A DNA stretch of 64,000 nt from Trichuris trichiura (GCA_037903355.1 JBAJFE010000009.1:868001-932000), one strand, 5' to 3'; counted from the first letter of the stretch, positions 25,664 to 39,600 are shown. Program-made: numbers and translations. The notes: generated by a model from the sequence alone, not told the origin.

Positions 25664-26764
25664 ATGAAGTCATCTTCTCGTTATGGAAGAAATTACATCT
25701 TCAAGGGCACTAAGGAAAATTGGCAGAAAAATGAAGTAATGGAACTTCCTGCTTCGTTTGATAATTATGGTGAAACTCAGCGCCTACCGATACAGTCGAC
25801 TGAAAAACAAACAGTGTTGTCAGTTTACTTGTCCAACTTAGTGCAAAAGGTAGCGAACAAAGTTGAGCTTCTTTTTCTTTAAAAAGCAGCAGTAGGATAA
25901 GTTCAAACGCGTTGATGCTATGTCGTAGTGGCGATTGGTTGGATGTTTCCGAAATAAACTATTTTTGTCTTTTCAGGAAAACTTCGAAAGACTGCTAAGC
26001 GCCAACCGGTAAACAGCAATATCCGGAAGCTGTTCGTATGTTAAATCAAACTTCGAAGAAAAATGGCGCAATTTCAAGCGCTAACGAACCAATGGAACTC
26101 AAATTCATGCCGAGAGGATTCAAGTTTTCAATACATGAATGCTCCGTTCTTATGAGGAAAGGTGAGCCGATCTAGCAAGTCCGAATATGTTCTTATTGCT
26201 TTAAACGTAGATCTCCAAGGCCTTTTCCCTGGCAGGGACATTGTAAGTGAACCTCTTTACGTGATAGCATTATCTCACAAGACAGAGAACGACATGGAAT
26301 ACTGGACGGACGAAATCGAAGACGAACGGTGCAATATTTTTGATAAGGTTAGTATTCGAGTATTTGCCTTTATTGGACGCTTTTTCCTCTAGCTGATTCC
26401 AACTGCGATTGAAGTGGTAGACAAGTTGAAGAACGCGGGATGGTGGGCTGATTTCATTGACCCTTATTCGGGAAAACCTGTAAGCACCATAGGCACCTTT
26501 TTCGTATATATACGATCAGATAATTAGCTGTTTTTTCAATCCTTCCGAAATTACCGGTTCGTATTTTAGTATCTGTCTCCGCCCACTAATGACACACTGT
26601 TCGACACGGATGAGCGAATGAGCTATTTCGGATTTCGCTTCGAAGAACTTAGTTGCTGTAAATGTTTAGTACATCCCGAATATGGCAGAAAAGTCGTTGT
26701 TGGAGTGCTGTTTACTACAGCAAGTCTAAATAACGACCTTTTGCATCAATTAACCATGCTGTAG
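25664..26764 (+). CDS. MMADHC: MMADHC cobalamin-trafficking protein (cblD)
   Basis: Partner of MMACHC that routes vitamin B12 to methionine synthase or to mitochondrial methylmalonyl-CoA mutase. Exons: 25664-25849, about 26017-26161, 26211-26347, 26393-26479, 26570-26764, giving 249 codons plus stop (human 296 aa). The last three align strongly with human: KTENDMEYWTDEIEDER, AGWWADFIDPYSGKP, PTNDTLFDTDERMSYFGF, and EELSCCKCLVHPEYG. The Cys-Cys pair there is where the human protein provides its cobalt-interacting cysteine. Exon 1 (NEVMELPASFDNYG) matches the family's ELPG-like segment. The acceptor of exon 2 is uncertain. A better-looking TTTTCAG at 25976 does not keep the downstream frame, while AACAG at 26016 does. 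A mitochondrial leader is not obvious, so the start may be further upstream. Confidence 0.92.
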
Positions 26765-27533
26765 GTTATATCGTATTCCTTGTGCTCAGGTTTTATGAAT
26801 CAATTTGCGATTGCTTCCATTTCTCGGGCATTATTGTACCCATAATTTTTTGTATTAAATTTACCGCCAAATTTTTAGTTAACTACTGCGCAACAAACTT
26901 GCTAATCATATCAAAGCAACTAATTCTGCCTTGCGGAAAATGCGCTAGCGGATATAAACGAAGAATTGAAACTGCATCCTGAATAAACATTTAAATTTTG
27001 CCATCCATTCGACTATCCCACGCTTTTTTCCTTTGATGTAAATTGTGAGCCGACCTGACAATACCGACTTATTCTATATTCCCCAGAATGGTTGACAGTA
27101 CTCTTCTAATTAAGGATGTACAAGCATTAAACATTTCTTTTTAAACTGGAGCTCTAAAATGAAGGTAAAGAAAGTGGCACTTCTGGGCCCTGTTAAGAAA
27201 GCGTATGAACGAGTTTATTTTGCCTCAGAATAAAGAAATTAAATAACCTGTGTAAGGCATGAGCAAAAGACTGCACATCGCGCTAAGTAATGTCCATAAC
27301 GATGTTCTGTGTGCAACACAATGCAAGCCTAACAAATTCTTGATTTGCATAGATAAATTGTTGTTCATCACTTTGTTTACACGCAAATACTAGGCCAACA
27401 ACAGCGCGCATTCTAGCGTGCATGCACCCAAGCAATGATGGTAGTTAGAAAAACAACCTGCATTATAGTATACTGTAGCTGGCAACGCGAAGTTCATCTC
27501 CTCTCGGCTACGTAACCCTTTGCAGTTTGCGTG
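26765..27533. other. Intergenic between MMADHC and PPAT
   Basis: About 770 bp holding the MMADHC 3' UTR and the PPAT upstream region. Nothing else was recognised. Confidence 0.6.
26982..26987 (+). terminator. Possible MMADHC poly(A) signal
   Basis: AATAAA 217 bases after the MMADHC stop codon, in sense orientation. Another AATAAA occurs near 27229. Confidence 0.4.
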
Positions 27534-29578
27534 ATGCATGAAGCCTGCGGGATTTTTGCTGCTATCACGAAAGTACCGGCAGTTGTAAATGCTGCAGAAA
27601 TAACCTACTTGGGTCTTCTTGGGCTTCAGCATCGGTTCGAACTGTGCACCTTCGCTTTAACAAACTTAACGTCCTAATTTGCATTGCAGTGGACAAGAAA
27701 GCGCGGGAATCGTAGTATCCGACGGGGTATCGAACCACTTCCGATCGGTAAAAGAATTTGGCCTAGTCAATCGAGTGTTCAATGAAGCGAAGCTTCAATC
27801 TCTTTCCAAAGGTAATACCAACTTTACAAGTTGTTCCAAACTTTTTATCATATTATTCCTACCTTCAATTTACAGATGAACAGCAATAAATCTTTTCAGG
27901 GGCTTTTTCGGCTTCTAGCTTTCGTAGAATCGTATTTATATTTGAAGTAATTGGAAGTGCTCGTTTTGTTAGTTGTGCTAGTAAAAACCGAATTGCGTAG
28001 AGGGCACTGTTTTTTCCTTTTGAGAATGGAAGGGAAGCTTTTTCAGGCGTTGCGTCGCTTGGGCACGTGAGATATTCCACAAATGGAAGTAAGGATAGCC
28101 TAAGCAGCGTTCAGCCTTTTATCGTCTACACACAGAGGGGCATCATGGCCATTGCCCATAATGGCGAGTTGTCGAATGTAAAGAAAGTTCGTCGACAGGT
28201 GGCGCTGCATGTTTGCTTTCGTTTCGGCTGATTGAAGTTCACTTTTAGCTATTGAAGAATGGTATCGGTTTATCCACGGATACCGATAGCGAATTAATCG
28301 CCCAGCTAATAGCTAGCCATGAACATGCCGATTGTATGATGGCCATAAGAGATATCATGTGGACCCTGTCCGCGTCCTACTCTCTCGTCATTATGCTAGC
28401 CGATCGTTTGTTGGCAGTCCGAGATCCTTGGGGAAATCGTCCACTATGCATAGGTTCTTTAGCTGGTGCTACTGAAGAAGCTGCATGTTTTCAACAAACA
28501 GCTTTATCATTGTTTTCTTTTCCATAGGCAGTGGAACGTCCGACATGTTGGCTTGGTTTGTATCGTCGGAATCTTGCGCCTTCGCTTCTCTTCCCAATGC
28601 CAGTCTCGTTAGAGAGGTTGAACCCGGTGAAATTGTTGAACTGACTGCCCATGGAATCACGAGAAGTGTTTGCGTATCGCAACCAAATGGCGGGAAGTCA
28701 GCATTCTGCATTTTTGAATACATTTACTTTGCCAGAGCAGATTCCATTTTTGAAGGTCGGATGTCCTTTGGTCTTTGGGATGACTTTGAAATTTTATTGT
28801 CAGGTCAACAAGTGCACAGAGCCCGATTTAGGTGCGGCATTAAACTAGCCAAGGAGGCACCTGTTGACGCCGATCTCATCAGTACAGTTCCCAGCAGTGC
28901 CACTCCTGCTGCTTTGGGATTTTCTCAAAGCGTAAGCCATAACGAAGATGCGAGCAGAGCGAACTAGAAGTATGTACTTTCAGTCAGGCATTCCTTATCA
29001 AGAAGTTTTTTGCAAAAGTAACTATGTTGGTCGAAGCTTCATACAGCCATTCGATGCTTCTCGAAAGTCGTCAATTAAGCAGAAGTTCTCACCTCTTGTA
29101 CAAAACTACCGCGGATGTCGAGTTGTTCTTGTTGACGATTCCATCGTTCGTGGTAACACGATGGCAGTGTTGGTCAAATTGCTCAAGCAGACGGGAGCTT
29201 CAGAAGTAACCGTTAAAGCGGTCAATTTTCAAAAAAAATGTTAAAGCATTCTTAACAAACGTTTTTTAAAAAACTAATATTAGCGTTCTCGTTTTAAGTG
29301 GTGAAATTTTTATTCTCTTGCAGGTTCATATACGAATTGCTTCACCGCCAATTCGAAATCCTTGCCATTTCGGCATCAACATTCCAACGAGGGAAGAACT
29401 ACTTGCCTATCAGAAATCGCTTGCGGATATCAAGACTTTTTTGGGCGCCGACTCCGTTGCTTATCTTAGCATTGACGGTTTGTTGGAAGTGATCTCTTCA
29501 GGCGCCAGTTCCAAAGTTGGCAACGGCTATTGCACTGCCTGCTTCACTGGAGTTTATCCAGTCGGTATTGATTGGTGA
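27534..29578 (+). CDS. PPAT: Amidophosphoribosyltransferase (purine synthesis step 1)
   Basis: Converts PRPP and glutamine to phosphoribosylamine. Exons: 27534-27634, 27690-27811, 28047-28198, 28249-28465, 28528-28755, 28804-28931, 28984-29205, 29324-29578, total 474 codons plus stop (human 517). The N-terminus MHEACGIF fits the family's propeptide: cleavage would expose the catalytic Cys. Other signatures: LQHRGQESAGIV, GHVRYSTNG, AIAHNGELSN, GIGLSTDTDSE, VRDPWGNRPLCIG, the PRPP loop VVLVDDSIVRGNT, and SPPIRNPCHFGINIPT. The four iron-sulphur cysteines of this subtype appear present (AFCIFEY, NPCHFG, CTAC). The 48 bp intron at 28756-28803 is a multiple of three without a stop and looks coding in a raw translation, but removing it restores SIFEGQQVHRARFRCG, which aligns with the human protein without a gap. 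A splice acceptor lies 8 bases before the ATG. Confidence 0.96.
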
Positions 29579-32500
29579 GACTGCCATAGATCATCGTTTC
29601 TTTGGTTAATCGAAAATTCTTTTCCCGCTCAGGGATAAATTAGAGCTTCAAAATCGTTCATTACTTTCTCATTTCTCGTAGCTTTAGTGCTTTAGCACAT
29701 GCCTAAAATATATGGCGATTCAATGTCTTTTCAAAATCAATAGCTTAACTTCCGTTGTTGAGGTCTATTAATGATTAAGTTTCTAACATTCCGTTATTTT
29801 TTGAAATATGAAGCAGTCTAGCTCGGAATATCGAGTAAATCGATCTCAAGCAAACAAGTTGCGCTGTTCGGTCACTTCCTTGCTTAAATTATTTTTTTGT
29901 CCATTAAAGAAATGTTTCGTCATCTATCCATAGATTGCTGCGCAGCGGCGCGGTAGGTTTTCCAGGCATTTGGCCTATAATGGCACCTATCAGCAGCTGA
30001 AGCCGAAGTCCGTAATGTAAACACTCTAACATTTATTTTTTCATTCAAGGAAACGTATTCCTTTATTGTAAATGCTCCAAAGAGCACTGACACGAAATCA
30101 GAAGTAGAAAAGTCCTCACGTAACTGCTGGAGATGTCATATCAGTTTATAAAAGCAAGAAGAGTTACGAAACAAAAACTGGTGATAATAAGTCAGACAAC
30201 GTTGGAAAAGCGTCAAGAAACGTAAGCTTATGAAACATTACGTATTTGAAATTGTTGAGTTGCTAAAAATATTTTAGCGCAATAATATATGCTGGTGGAA
30301 TTCTTATTGTTTTTGATTGCCACTTCCTTTCGACTTCTTAAACTCTGTAGAAGCCAAGGTTGGCATTAATTTTAAGCTTTTGTGCTTTTACTGGCGGTAG
30401 AATTAGCTTCGACAAATTATGGAAGTTGGTTACGTTTCACTGTTGTGACTTCCTAGTGTCAGTCTTGGTTTCGTTTGTTTTTTTCTTGAAAAATTTGCAT
30501 ATCTTTTGGCGCTGACGTAATTCCAACAGCAGCGGCTAAAATGATCTCGTAAGATTGAAGCGGCAGCGTTTCCGTTCCTAAACGCGGATGCGTAGCTTTA
30601 ATTTTCACTGCGTATTGGCGTCCGAACCAGTCTTAATGTTCATTGCCAAAAAACACTTCCCGACAGCTTTTACTTATCGCAGGAAACAATTAACTTCTAA
30701 TGACGCCTTGCAGATTTTGCTTGGCTTCTCGGCTGGTGCGGGAAGGCTGAAAAATACGACTTAATATTGGTGTGGTCGAACGGAGATGCTGAAAAATGAG
30801 CTGCTGACTTTTGGCTTACGCGCTCCGGTTTAAGCAACGACTTGACAGAGTTGTTTCAAGCCTGGCTTTGCCATTCAACACTCAACACGTAATCGCATAT
30901 CAAAAGTGTGAAGTTGGATATTGGATATTTGCACATCAGTGATAATTCGAATTCCTCTGTCACGCTTAGTTGCAATAGCGTTGCGCCAGTGGAACGTCGA
31001 CTTTGCAAGTACGCTTAACGCTTTTCATTATTTCTCCAATAAGCACTAATTTTAAATTTATTAAATCCTTTTACCCGTAGCCAATTTTTCACTCCTTAAA
31101 ATAACTAAGTAAAAATATTCAGCCCCAACCCGCGGTCTTGATTTGCGCCTTTTTTCATTTCCTACATTTGTTAGCCTGGTTTATTTATTTAGCATATGCA
31201 AATTTCAAAATGACCAAACGACAACAGTGAAACTGCTACCGACCTTGTCAAATTCAAATTACTGCAATTCCTCGAGCGAGTAATCAAGTTTTGCATGTTC
31301 GCTGTGGCAATGCAATTTTTAAAGTTCGCTTGGCTCACCTGCTGTCCGACTTCATTAATTGGATTTGAAATCAGGTAAGCCATTGGTATTTCTACCATTT
31401 GCAACCAAGCAAGGGGCTCTGATGTCGCTTTAGTTGCTCCTCCAGCCAGATTGAATGTCACTTCGTTAGTGTTGGGCGTGCTTAAACTCAATAAGGCGCT
31501 TTATGCTGAGAATATGTCTATTCCTCGATCATGCGTAATTTAGAAGTTGCTCTGCTGCGGGCGGTTTGGCTAGATGGGATCGTTTTCAAATTTCGGTAAG
31601 GCTTAAGTTGCATAGGTGGCGTAAGAACAACCTGTTGCGGCATGAGCGCCACCTTTCGCGACATCAGAGCCACCTATGTGGTTCTTATATAACATTCCAA
31701 TATCGCGCCGGTTTGAGATAAATGATAAGTATGCTATCCAACAATTGATCCGTCAGACCTCGCTTTGAGGCGTAGCCAGCGGAAAGCTTTCAAAATGTCA
31801 AATGCCTTAGAAAACATATCCGGCAGTTAAGTACGAGAATGATTCGTCTTTCGTGATTTATATTTCTGAAGCGCCTTTCTTCTCATTAGCCTTTAACGCA
31901 ACAGGCCAGTCAGGGCAGTATGATCATGCAATTGACGATTACGTTGTTCGTCTCGAAATCGCCACTTAACTTTCTTTAAATTGTTTTTGCTCCTTTTCAC
32001 GCGTTGAGATGGAGATGCTCAGGAAAGCCTTTATCTTACAAGTTTGTGGCGTTTATTCTAAGGCCACGAATCAATAAGTAGCGCTTTTCGTTGAAACGCC
32101 TTTGCCGCGGCAGGTCCATTGACCCCATTTTCGTATTTCCGCTCTCGAATGCTTTGCCACGTGAATTGAATTTTTTGAGTTTCACTGAGAGGCCACGCAC
32201 TCTCTGGCGCTTTGGCTATTGAGCAAAGTTGGGCCCGCATCCGGTGATTAGTTGCCGGCTGACGCGAAGGACCATTTGTTGTACGGGTTAAACGCCTTTG
32301 CGTCAACGTGGGTGCGCTCTTGAGGTTCATACGCCTTCCAACCCGCTGCGTAGGGGTCACACTTCTTTTTTGTACAACCCGAGTTAGCGTTACGCAAAAT
32401 ATTCTGCATTTGAAGTTCGAGACAGCTGCCGCTCCGTTAGTTGCGGAAATTCCAGTCACAATTGTCCTTGTCACCTTTTCAATAGAATATTGGACGAGCG

Positions 32501-33602
32501 GAACGTTCCCATGCCGTTGGCAATGTTGTCAAAACGTCCATTTTGCTTTTTCGGCTTCATTTATAGCCCAGTCGAAGGGAACTGCAAGGGCGTTCTTTAT
32601 TTTCGCTGAAAAACCAGCTATTTTCACCCCGAGCCGTCTTGGCAATGAGAGCTTTGAAAAAGTACGAATTACCTTTTGTGGTTGTTGCCTCAGGTCGTTT
32701 CGGTCTCCAATTACGTGTTGGTTGCTTGTTCAATTCCTACGAAGAAGAGTCGGCATTTTTTCCCATGTCAGGCCGGCGGCCGTCCGAATTCAATTACGAA
32801 AGTCGGCTGCCTTTGGATTTTCGGCAAAAAGTCTTCCGCGGAGGGCAATTTTTGAGGCGCTTTGTCAGTTGGAAATTTGTCGCCCTCAGCTGAGAGATAA
32901 CGTGCGGCTATTTGACGAACGATTCTACATGACAACGGTTGGACATCGTTGAAGCGTTGATGGTAGCTTCGGTTCGACACTGCACTTTCAACGGGCGGCG
33001 ATCAATCATTTGCTGAGCCCATGCTACAATGGCCTATGTGATTGGATCGAGTCCATCGCGTTGGTATATCCATCTCCATTCAAGTGTCAGCGGCTATTAT
33101 GTTCCGGCACTCAGCAACGCTGGTCGCAACCGCTTGGCCTGAGCTGTGACTGGTTCGTCGACCTCATTGGCCTTCGTACTAATTTGGCGTTTCACCTGAC
33201 GTCCCTATTAAACGTTCCCTAACGGATACAGCATGCTAAAGCATCTTCAGTTTGTTTCCGTTCGTCCGCTGTGACGCGTTGCGCGGTGAGGAGAATATTT
33301 TCCAGGCCTTAATTAACTTTCAAATCAGTACATTGCCTTATAAGTAGACGAATCAGTTGGTTGGCCTTTTGCACAAGCGTATTCTCCAGTCGGCTTTCTC
33401 AAACGACGCGTTTCAAGGCTACCGAGGTCAGCTGGACCTGTTGATACAGTAGCGTAAGTCCTGTTCAATAAACACTCGTACCATAGCAGGCGAGGTCAGG
33501 CAGAGTTCGCGACAAGACTTTGTCCGTTGTTTCTCACCGACCTATGTCGAACTTTTCCAGGTTGCTTGCATTCTCACGTCGTTTCCACGGCTCAACGAGG
33601 CC
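29579..33602. other. Gene-poor region upstream of Dachsous
   Basis: About 4 kb. GC content rises after about 31 kb, and one plus-strand open frame of 214 codons (32308-32952) overlaps a long minus-strand frame. Neither shows motifs, so both are treated as chance. It probably contains the promoter and 5' leader of the cadherin gene; a TTTTCCAG acceptor lies 42 bases before its ATG. Confidence 0.5.
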
Positions 33603-36600
33603 ATGATTTGGGCCCTTGGCCTTTGCTGTCTTTTTCTTCCAGCATTCAGCGAGCTGGTGCAACGATTTCAAATAGCCGAAAATGAGCCCAGCGGGACCTT
33701 GGTCGGCGTGTTGACTAGCGGTTACCCTGTAGCATCATCGTTCACCGATCCCAATGGAATCAAATACTTTTTCATATATCCGCCTGAAAGTTACGTGGAA
33801 GCCTCCTTTTCCGTCGATGATCGTACAGGCGAAATCCGCACTACCGAAGCTCTGGATCGAGAGCGCAAAGCCAACTATGTTTTCTTGGCTATACCAGTCG
33901 AAGGTGCTGAAGGGATACGCGTCATTATCGAAGTGTTAGACCGCAATGATAATGCTCCCGCTTTTCCCAAACCCGCCTACGTGGCGTTGCAACTGTCGGA
34001 ATTTGCAAAACTTGACTCGGAGGTGCCTTTACCATCGGCGGAAGACCCTGATGCTCCGCCTTACGACGTCCAGCGCTACGAGATTGCCGGCGGAAACGTG
34101 AACAATGCTTTTAGGCTTTCGACCAGAAGGATCAATGGCATCCTCTACCTTGACCTAGTGATCAACTCGGAGCTGGACCGCGAATTCAGGGAGATATATA
34201 TATTGAAAATTAATGCTTTCGATGGAGGTGTGCCTCCCTTAAGGGACACTTTGACCGTCAATGTCACTTTAATGGATGTGAACGACAATGCTCCAGTCTT
34301 TGACCGGCCTCGTTACGAAGTTCATTTGGGAAATTCAGACTCTCTTGTCCCTGGAAGTCCCATAATTACGGTGCACGCTACTGACCAAGATGCGGGCCGC
34401 AATGGGCAGGTTGAATACCGGCTAGCACCCAGCCCTGGAGATGCTCAAAGGCTGTTTTCCATAGACGCCGATACTGGTCTTATAACTTGGAGTTCATCCC
34501 AAAGAATGGGTAGATTCTACGAGCTATTGGTGCTTGCTCGCGACAAGGGCCAGCAGCCATTGGAATCTAGCGCCTTTGTTGCAATAAGCACCTCTGTGGG
34601 AATGGACAAGCTTAAGTTAGGCATAATTTTTCTTAGCCCCGACGGAAGCCCGTCAGTTTCCGAAGATACAAAGCCTGGAACCTTGATCGGTAGGGTATCC
34701 GTGTCGGATCCTTCAATTTCGCACAGAAACCTTAAATGCACCTTGTCCATGGAGGGCAATGACGGCGGCGTATTTGCCGTGAAGGCAAGCGAGGAGGTGA
34801 ACTATCTGATTCTGGCCAAACCGGTGGACCGCGAAAAGGTTGAAACCTACAATATTACCCTCAAAGCGGCGGCTTGCGGTCAGTCAGCCAAGATGGCAAG
34901 CAGAAAAGTTCAAATCCGAATAACGGACGTTAATGACAATGCGCCCAGGTTTGAAAAGTCCTTGTATACCGCGCAAGTTAGCGAGAAGGCGCCGCCTGGT
35001 ACTTCGGTGGTTCGAGTACAAGCATTCGACCCAGACCAAGGTCGCAATGGTCAAGTACGCTACGGGCTCGTAGCCGAAGATGGCAGCTATGATCACTGGT
35101 TTAAGATAGATTCTCAAACTGGCCTAATCACGACAGCCGATGTTGTCGACTGCGAGCTAAGCTTCAACCCAAAGTTCATTATCACAGCCGAAGATCACGG
35201 CGAACCGGAAGCATTGTCCGCAAATGCTACTCTGTCCGTATCCATTCTGGACGTCAATGATAATCCTCCGCTTTTCAACAAGCAAATATACAACGCTTCC
35301 GTGCCTGAGGATGCGCCCATTGGTTACTGCTTTGTTCAGGTAAGCGTTTGCGCATTCCAACTAAAGCCTAATGATTAATATTTAAATTGGAAAAGTGAAT
35401 TCATAGCACCGCGCAAAATCAATACTCGTAACGACTTGACGACTACAAGAAGCTCTTTATCAATGCTTTCAGCGTTCTTCTAGATTTTCGGTTAACTTTG
35501 TTGAGAAGTCAGACAGTTCGGAAGGGCTTTCGGCTTCCGCACGCACCAATGCGAATTATCGACGTCAATCGTCGCTGTTCGGATGACCACCTTAGATAAG
35601 GTCATTCGTTTCCGGTTTCAATGAAGTGATGGTTCTCTTGGTCGCTTGGCTCTGCTGAAAAGCTCTTCAGGGCTTTGTTACCTCGAGTCCATTTCTACTA
35701 CGGTCATGATAAAGTAGAATCAGGTGAAACGCCGAAAGCATCGCGTTGAGAGTAACCAAAAGGCGCCATTCGATTTTGCAACCTCTTTTGCCTCATCAAT
35801 GGCCGCCCGCAAGGAGCTCCATAGGGCGAGAACCAGTGGAGTACCACTCGAACCTGTTTAGCAGAGCTTGTCCGCAACGATCGCCATATGGTTTCCTCCA
35901 TAATGGCTCCTAACTGCTAATCGAATAATGCGGTCCTGATGGGGTGCCCCCCAAGCTGGTGCTCATCAAGCCAAATGCCTAATAGAGCAAATCATAAGCT
36001 CAGCGATTCAAGTTGATGTTGCCTTAAGTTACTTGTATAACTCTATGAATTGTTGCGGCAATTCAGCAGCCAACAGCCTAAGGCTAACGGCAGTAGTTCA
36101 TTCACCCGCTTGTTAAACTGAGTGAAAACTGAAATTTCTCCGTCTATGACCTAGTCATTATAATAACTTGCACAGCGACTCAGTATACCATAAAAGTTAC
36201 TACGCGCTGGCTGTAATGTTTCCACGTTCCGCCGCCGTCAGGGTTGGTTCAACGTCGCTGGTCAACATGCTTTGTCCGAGCTTGCAGGCTTATCTGGCAT
36301 TAGCCTACAGAGCGAGGGAATTTGTATGCCACCATTTGGCCGCAGTCGGCAGAGCAAATAGATGGGAACAATGGGCAGTAAAGTAGCAGACGCGAAAGCA
36401 TAACGTCGTTTTGCAATGCGGTTAGGTCTACCGGATTTTGAATTGATCCACAGGCATTATTAGCGTGCAACAATGCCGGTTCTTCACCAAGGCTAATGCA
36501 TTTATATATTTGTTGCCGTTGAGAGAGGTCAGCGCGATTGCACTTTGTCTTCATGCTTAGCCGTCGTTCGCTCCAAGAGATATACGACTTAGTTATGTCA

Positions 36601-39600
36601 GGTGAAGGCTTTGCTAGAGGCTTCCGCGTCCTAAAGCTGTCAGGCAAACATCCCGTTAACTTTCAACCTATAAGAATTCTATTTTCCCTGAATAGCCGCG
36701 CTGTTATCTTTGGGAAAATTTCTACGGTTGTCTTGTGCTAGTAATAGAGACAATTAAGTGTCAATAAATTTGATCTTCATCGTTATTGAGCGTCTCCTGT
36801 TGGACTGTTGCCTTCAGGGACGTTATATTGGAAAAATTGCCCATAGATATCTGTTTGCGCGTTCCTTTTTTGATTTTCTTTTCCAATGGAATTTTCCTCC
36901 TCCGCTCAAAGCGTCTGTCAGCCCTAACAACTTATTCGCATATTGCATGGAGCCCATTCCAAAGCTGGTAACCTCTCGGACGTGGGAAGGGTCACGAACC
37001 AACCAAGCCGCTCGACCGTATGCTGTCCGAACATTTTGCCGGGTCGGACCATTGTGTTTAATCACAATGTCTATGGTCACTCGGAGATCGTCGCTATTCT
37101 GCGAGTCCGATGACGGCGGACGATTAGCGGAGACCAATTTTCGCGGCCTTGAATTTGATGAATGACCATTAATGGCCGTTGACCAAAAACTGGTTCAACA
37201 AAGACGCTTCCCGGATCGGTTGCCTAACTTGTGGCGCCACCTTTAGCAGGAAGTATTCGACATCGCCACAATGCACCTGTAGACTTCAGCGGCAAGAAGC
37301 GCTGAAATTTGAATTTAAAGCTTCATTTCACGGCTGAATTCTTCTTGCGAATATCATTACAAATTTCTCGTTAAGCAGCGCTTCTATGGTCACCAATAGC
37401 AACCATAGTTCTGTTTCAATTAGCAACACGTGAGAGCCCTGAAGATCTTCTAGCCTAAAGCGCACTCATCCGTTATCTGGAGCATGTAATTCTCATGTCT
37501 ACGCAACGAGTGTAATAGCGAACTGTCCTCTGCTCGTTACGCTCAAACAATGATCATACAATATGGCTTGCATGGATCAATGAAAAGTTGAAACTGCTCA
37601 AAGTGACGTGATTGACTGACGAAACCCTCCTGAAGGAGTAGGATCGTTTGGGAGAATGCTGGTTCGGAAATAGGAATTAAGAAAAGCTGACGAAAAGTTA
37701 ATATGCGCAATACGCTCGGGACGTTGGCGTTCATCGCGACAACGACAACAGATCTGATGCTGAATCAATTTCAAATTTTCTCTTTTCCAAGTAGCGCTTT
37801 TTTAAACGTACCGATGAGGCCAAAAGAGTGAGACGTTCTGTCACTGAATGTCTGCGCAAACATGTCGAGCCAAAATTTTCTAGAGATCTAAGCTCAGCGG
37901 AGTTACATAACAAAGCTTCGCTTGTCATTTTAATGGAGTTTTAGCCTAGAAAATTTCCCATATGCAAAGGAGGCTCTTCTTCAATCGGTGTCCTCCAAAG
38001 ATTTAACTTTTCGGAGAATTTAGATATTTTTAAAATTTATTGTTCATCCATCTCTGAGTGTCCATCCGGCGCTGTATTCAACCGGTCTATAGGTTCCGAT
38101 GTTTCTCTCCCTTCTCATCATTACTATGCTGTTCTGAAGTGAAAATTGTTTTTCTTCAGTAATGACGATTTGAACTGGCCTTTATTTGTCTTTTTTCGCT
38201 AAAGAGCGATAAGTGACTTTCCTATATCTAAAGTTAGCTCATCAAAAATGGCCGACTATTTTGTTAACTTTTCCCGGTGGAAGAAGAGGCGTAAGCGATA
38301 CATTTCATTAAAGCCTAAAGCTGACAGTTGCTAGGACAGCTCGTATACTCAAGTTTAACTTTTTAAAAAAAATCTTTACCTTCAATCAACTGAATAGCTA
38401 CCATTTTTCATCATCGTTGCTTACGTAGTTGCCGCCACTTGATTTGCATTGATTAAACTGATTTTCCTATTCTTAGGAACACTTATTCAACTAACTTAGG
38501 CGCGAGTAGTTTCTCGAAGGCTCAAGTGCGGCAGAACTTAGCCGTCTGTGACGTCTTTCGAATGGAATTGTTTTTGTAATGCTTCTTTCAACTTCAAGAT
38601 TGTAACTTCAAGATTTGACCTCAAAGTTACCACAGCAGCGTGACGTTTGCAGTTCCAGTTATGCAAGGTCACTTTTTAGGCTCGTTAATATTACTGGGAG
38701 AAAGTGGAAATCGCACTTGAAATTTTGTTTGCACGAAAATTGGCATGTTATACGTCACTGCACGTGAAATTGGGTACAATTTCACGTGCAGTGACGTATA
38801 AAATGCGAATTTGAAAAGAAATGCAGAAAAATGAAGAAAAGGAATAAGTGACGACATGCAATGCAGGGAAACAAAGTCTCATCCGTTGTTCTGCATAAAA
38901 ATACGACCATTGCAGCTTAGTCGCTATCTAGTTAAAGCGATTTATCAAGCATTTCCAAAATCATTTCGCTATGCGATTTTGGGGCGTTTTCTTCTTCTTC
39001 ACCTTTCGATATATCCAAACTGTGCAAAAGCCTAAGCGTTTCGGCTGAAGGTTTCGAGACGTCTATTCGAACATGGGGATTGACATTCAATTCTGTAACC
39101 TCGCGCTTATCTTCGACCTGCTTTTCATCATTTCGGGATAAAGCGGATGAATCTTTTTCCTCCTCTTCGAATATGCTCAAATGAACTCCTTCGCGCGAGT
39201 CCGTCTCATTTTCTAGAAAAGCAATACGCGCTTTTTAGTCACGTCGAATATGTTTATCTTACTCACCTGTAGCAATGAGGTGGTTGAGCAGAGTGAGCTC
39301 TTCTTTGGCCATGCATTCCCGGCGGCTCATTCTTTTGAAGGAGAACAAGTTGGTTCCCGCGCGAACACCCGCTTGCTTCTCATCATAGATGTTCTTTCCC
39401 AAATCGGTGCCTCGGTCGATTGTTTGAGCGGGAAAATCCAAAATATCCTCCGCCGTTTTCTCAATGTAGACTCCAACGGCTTTGAATTGTCTCTGACTTG
39501 CTAGCTTACCGCCTGACGCGTAAAACCGAATCGCGCCAGGTTTCGACATGTCCGAGGGAAGTTCCACCTTGAGCGGTACGGTGAAGTGGCCATCTTCGCA

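Noticed and set aside
28771..28803. A 33 bp mini-intron in PPAT
   Set aside because: A 48 bp intron (28756-28803) using the donor GTCGGA gives a gap-free match to the human protein and a normal intron size.
32308..32952. 214-codon plus-strand open frame upstream of the cadherin gene
   Set aside because: No motif, odd composition, overlaps an equally long minus-strand frame in a GC-richer patch; most likely chance.
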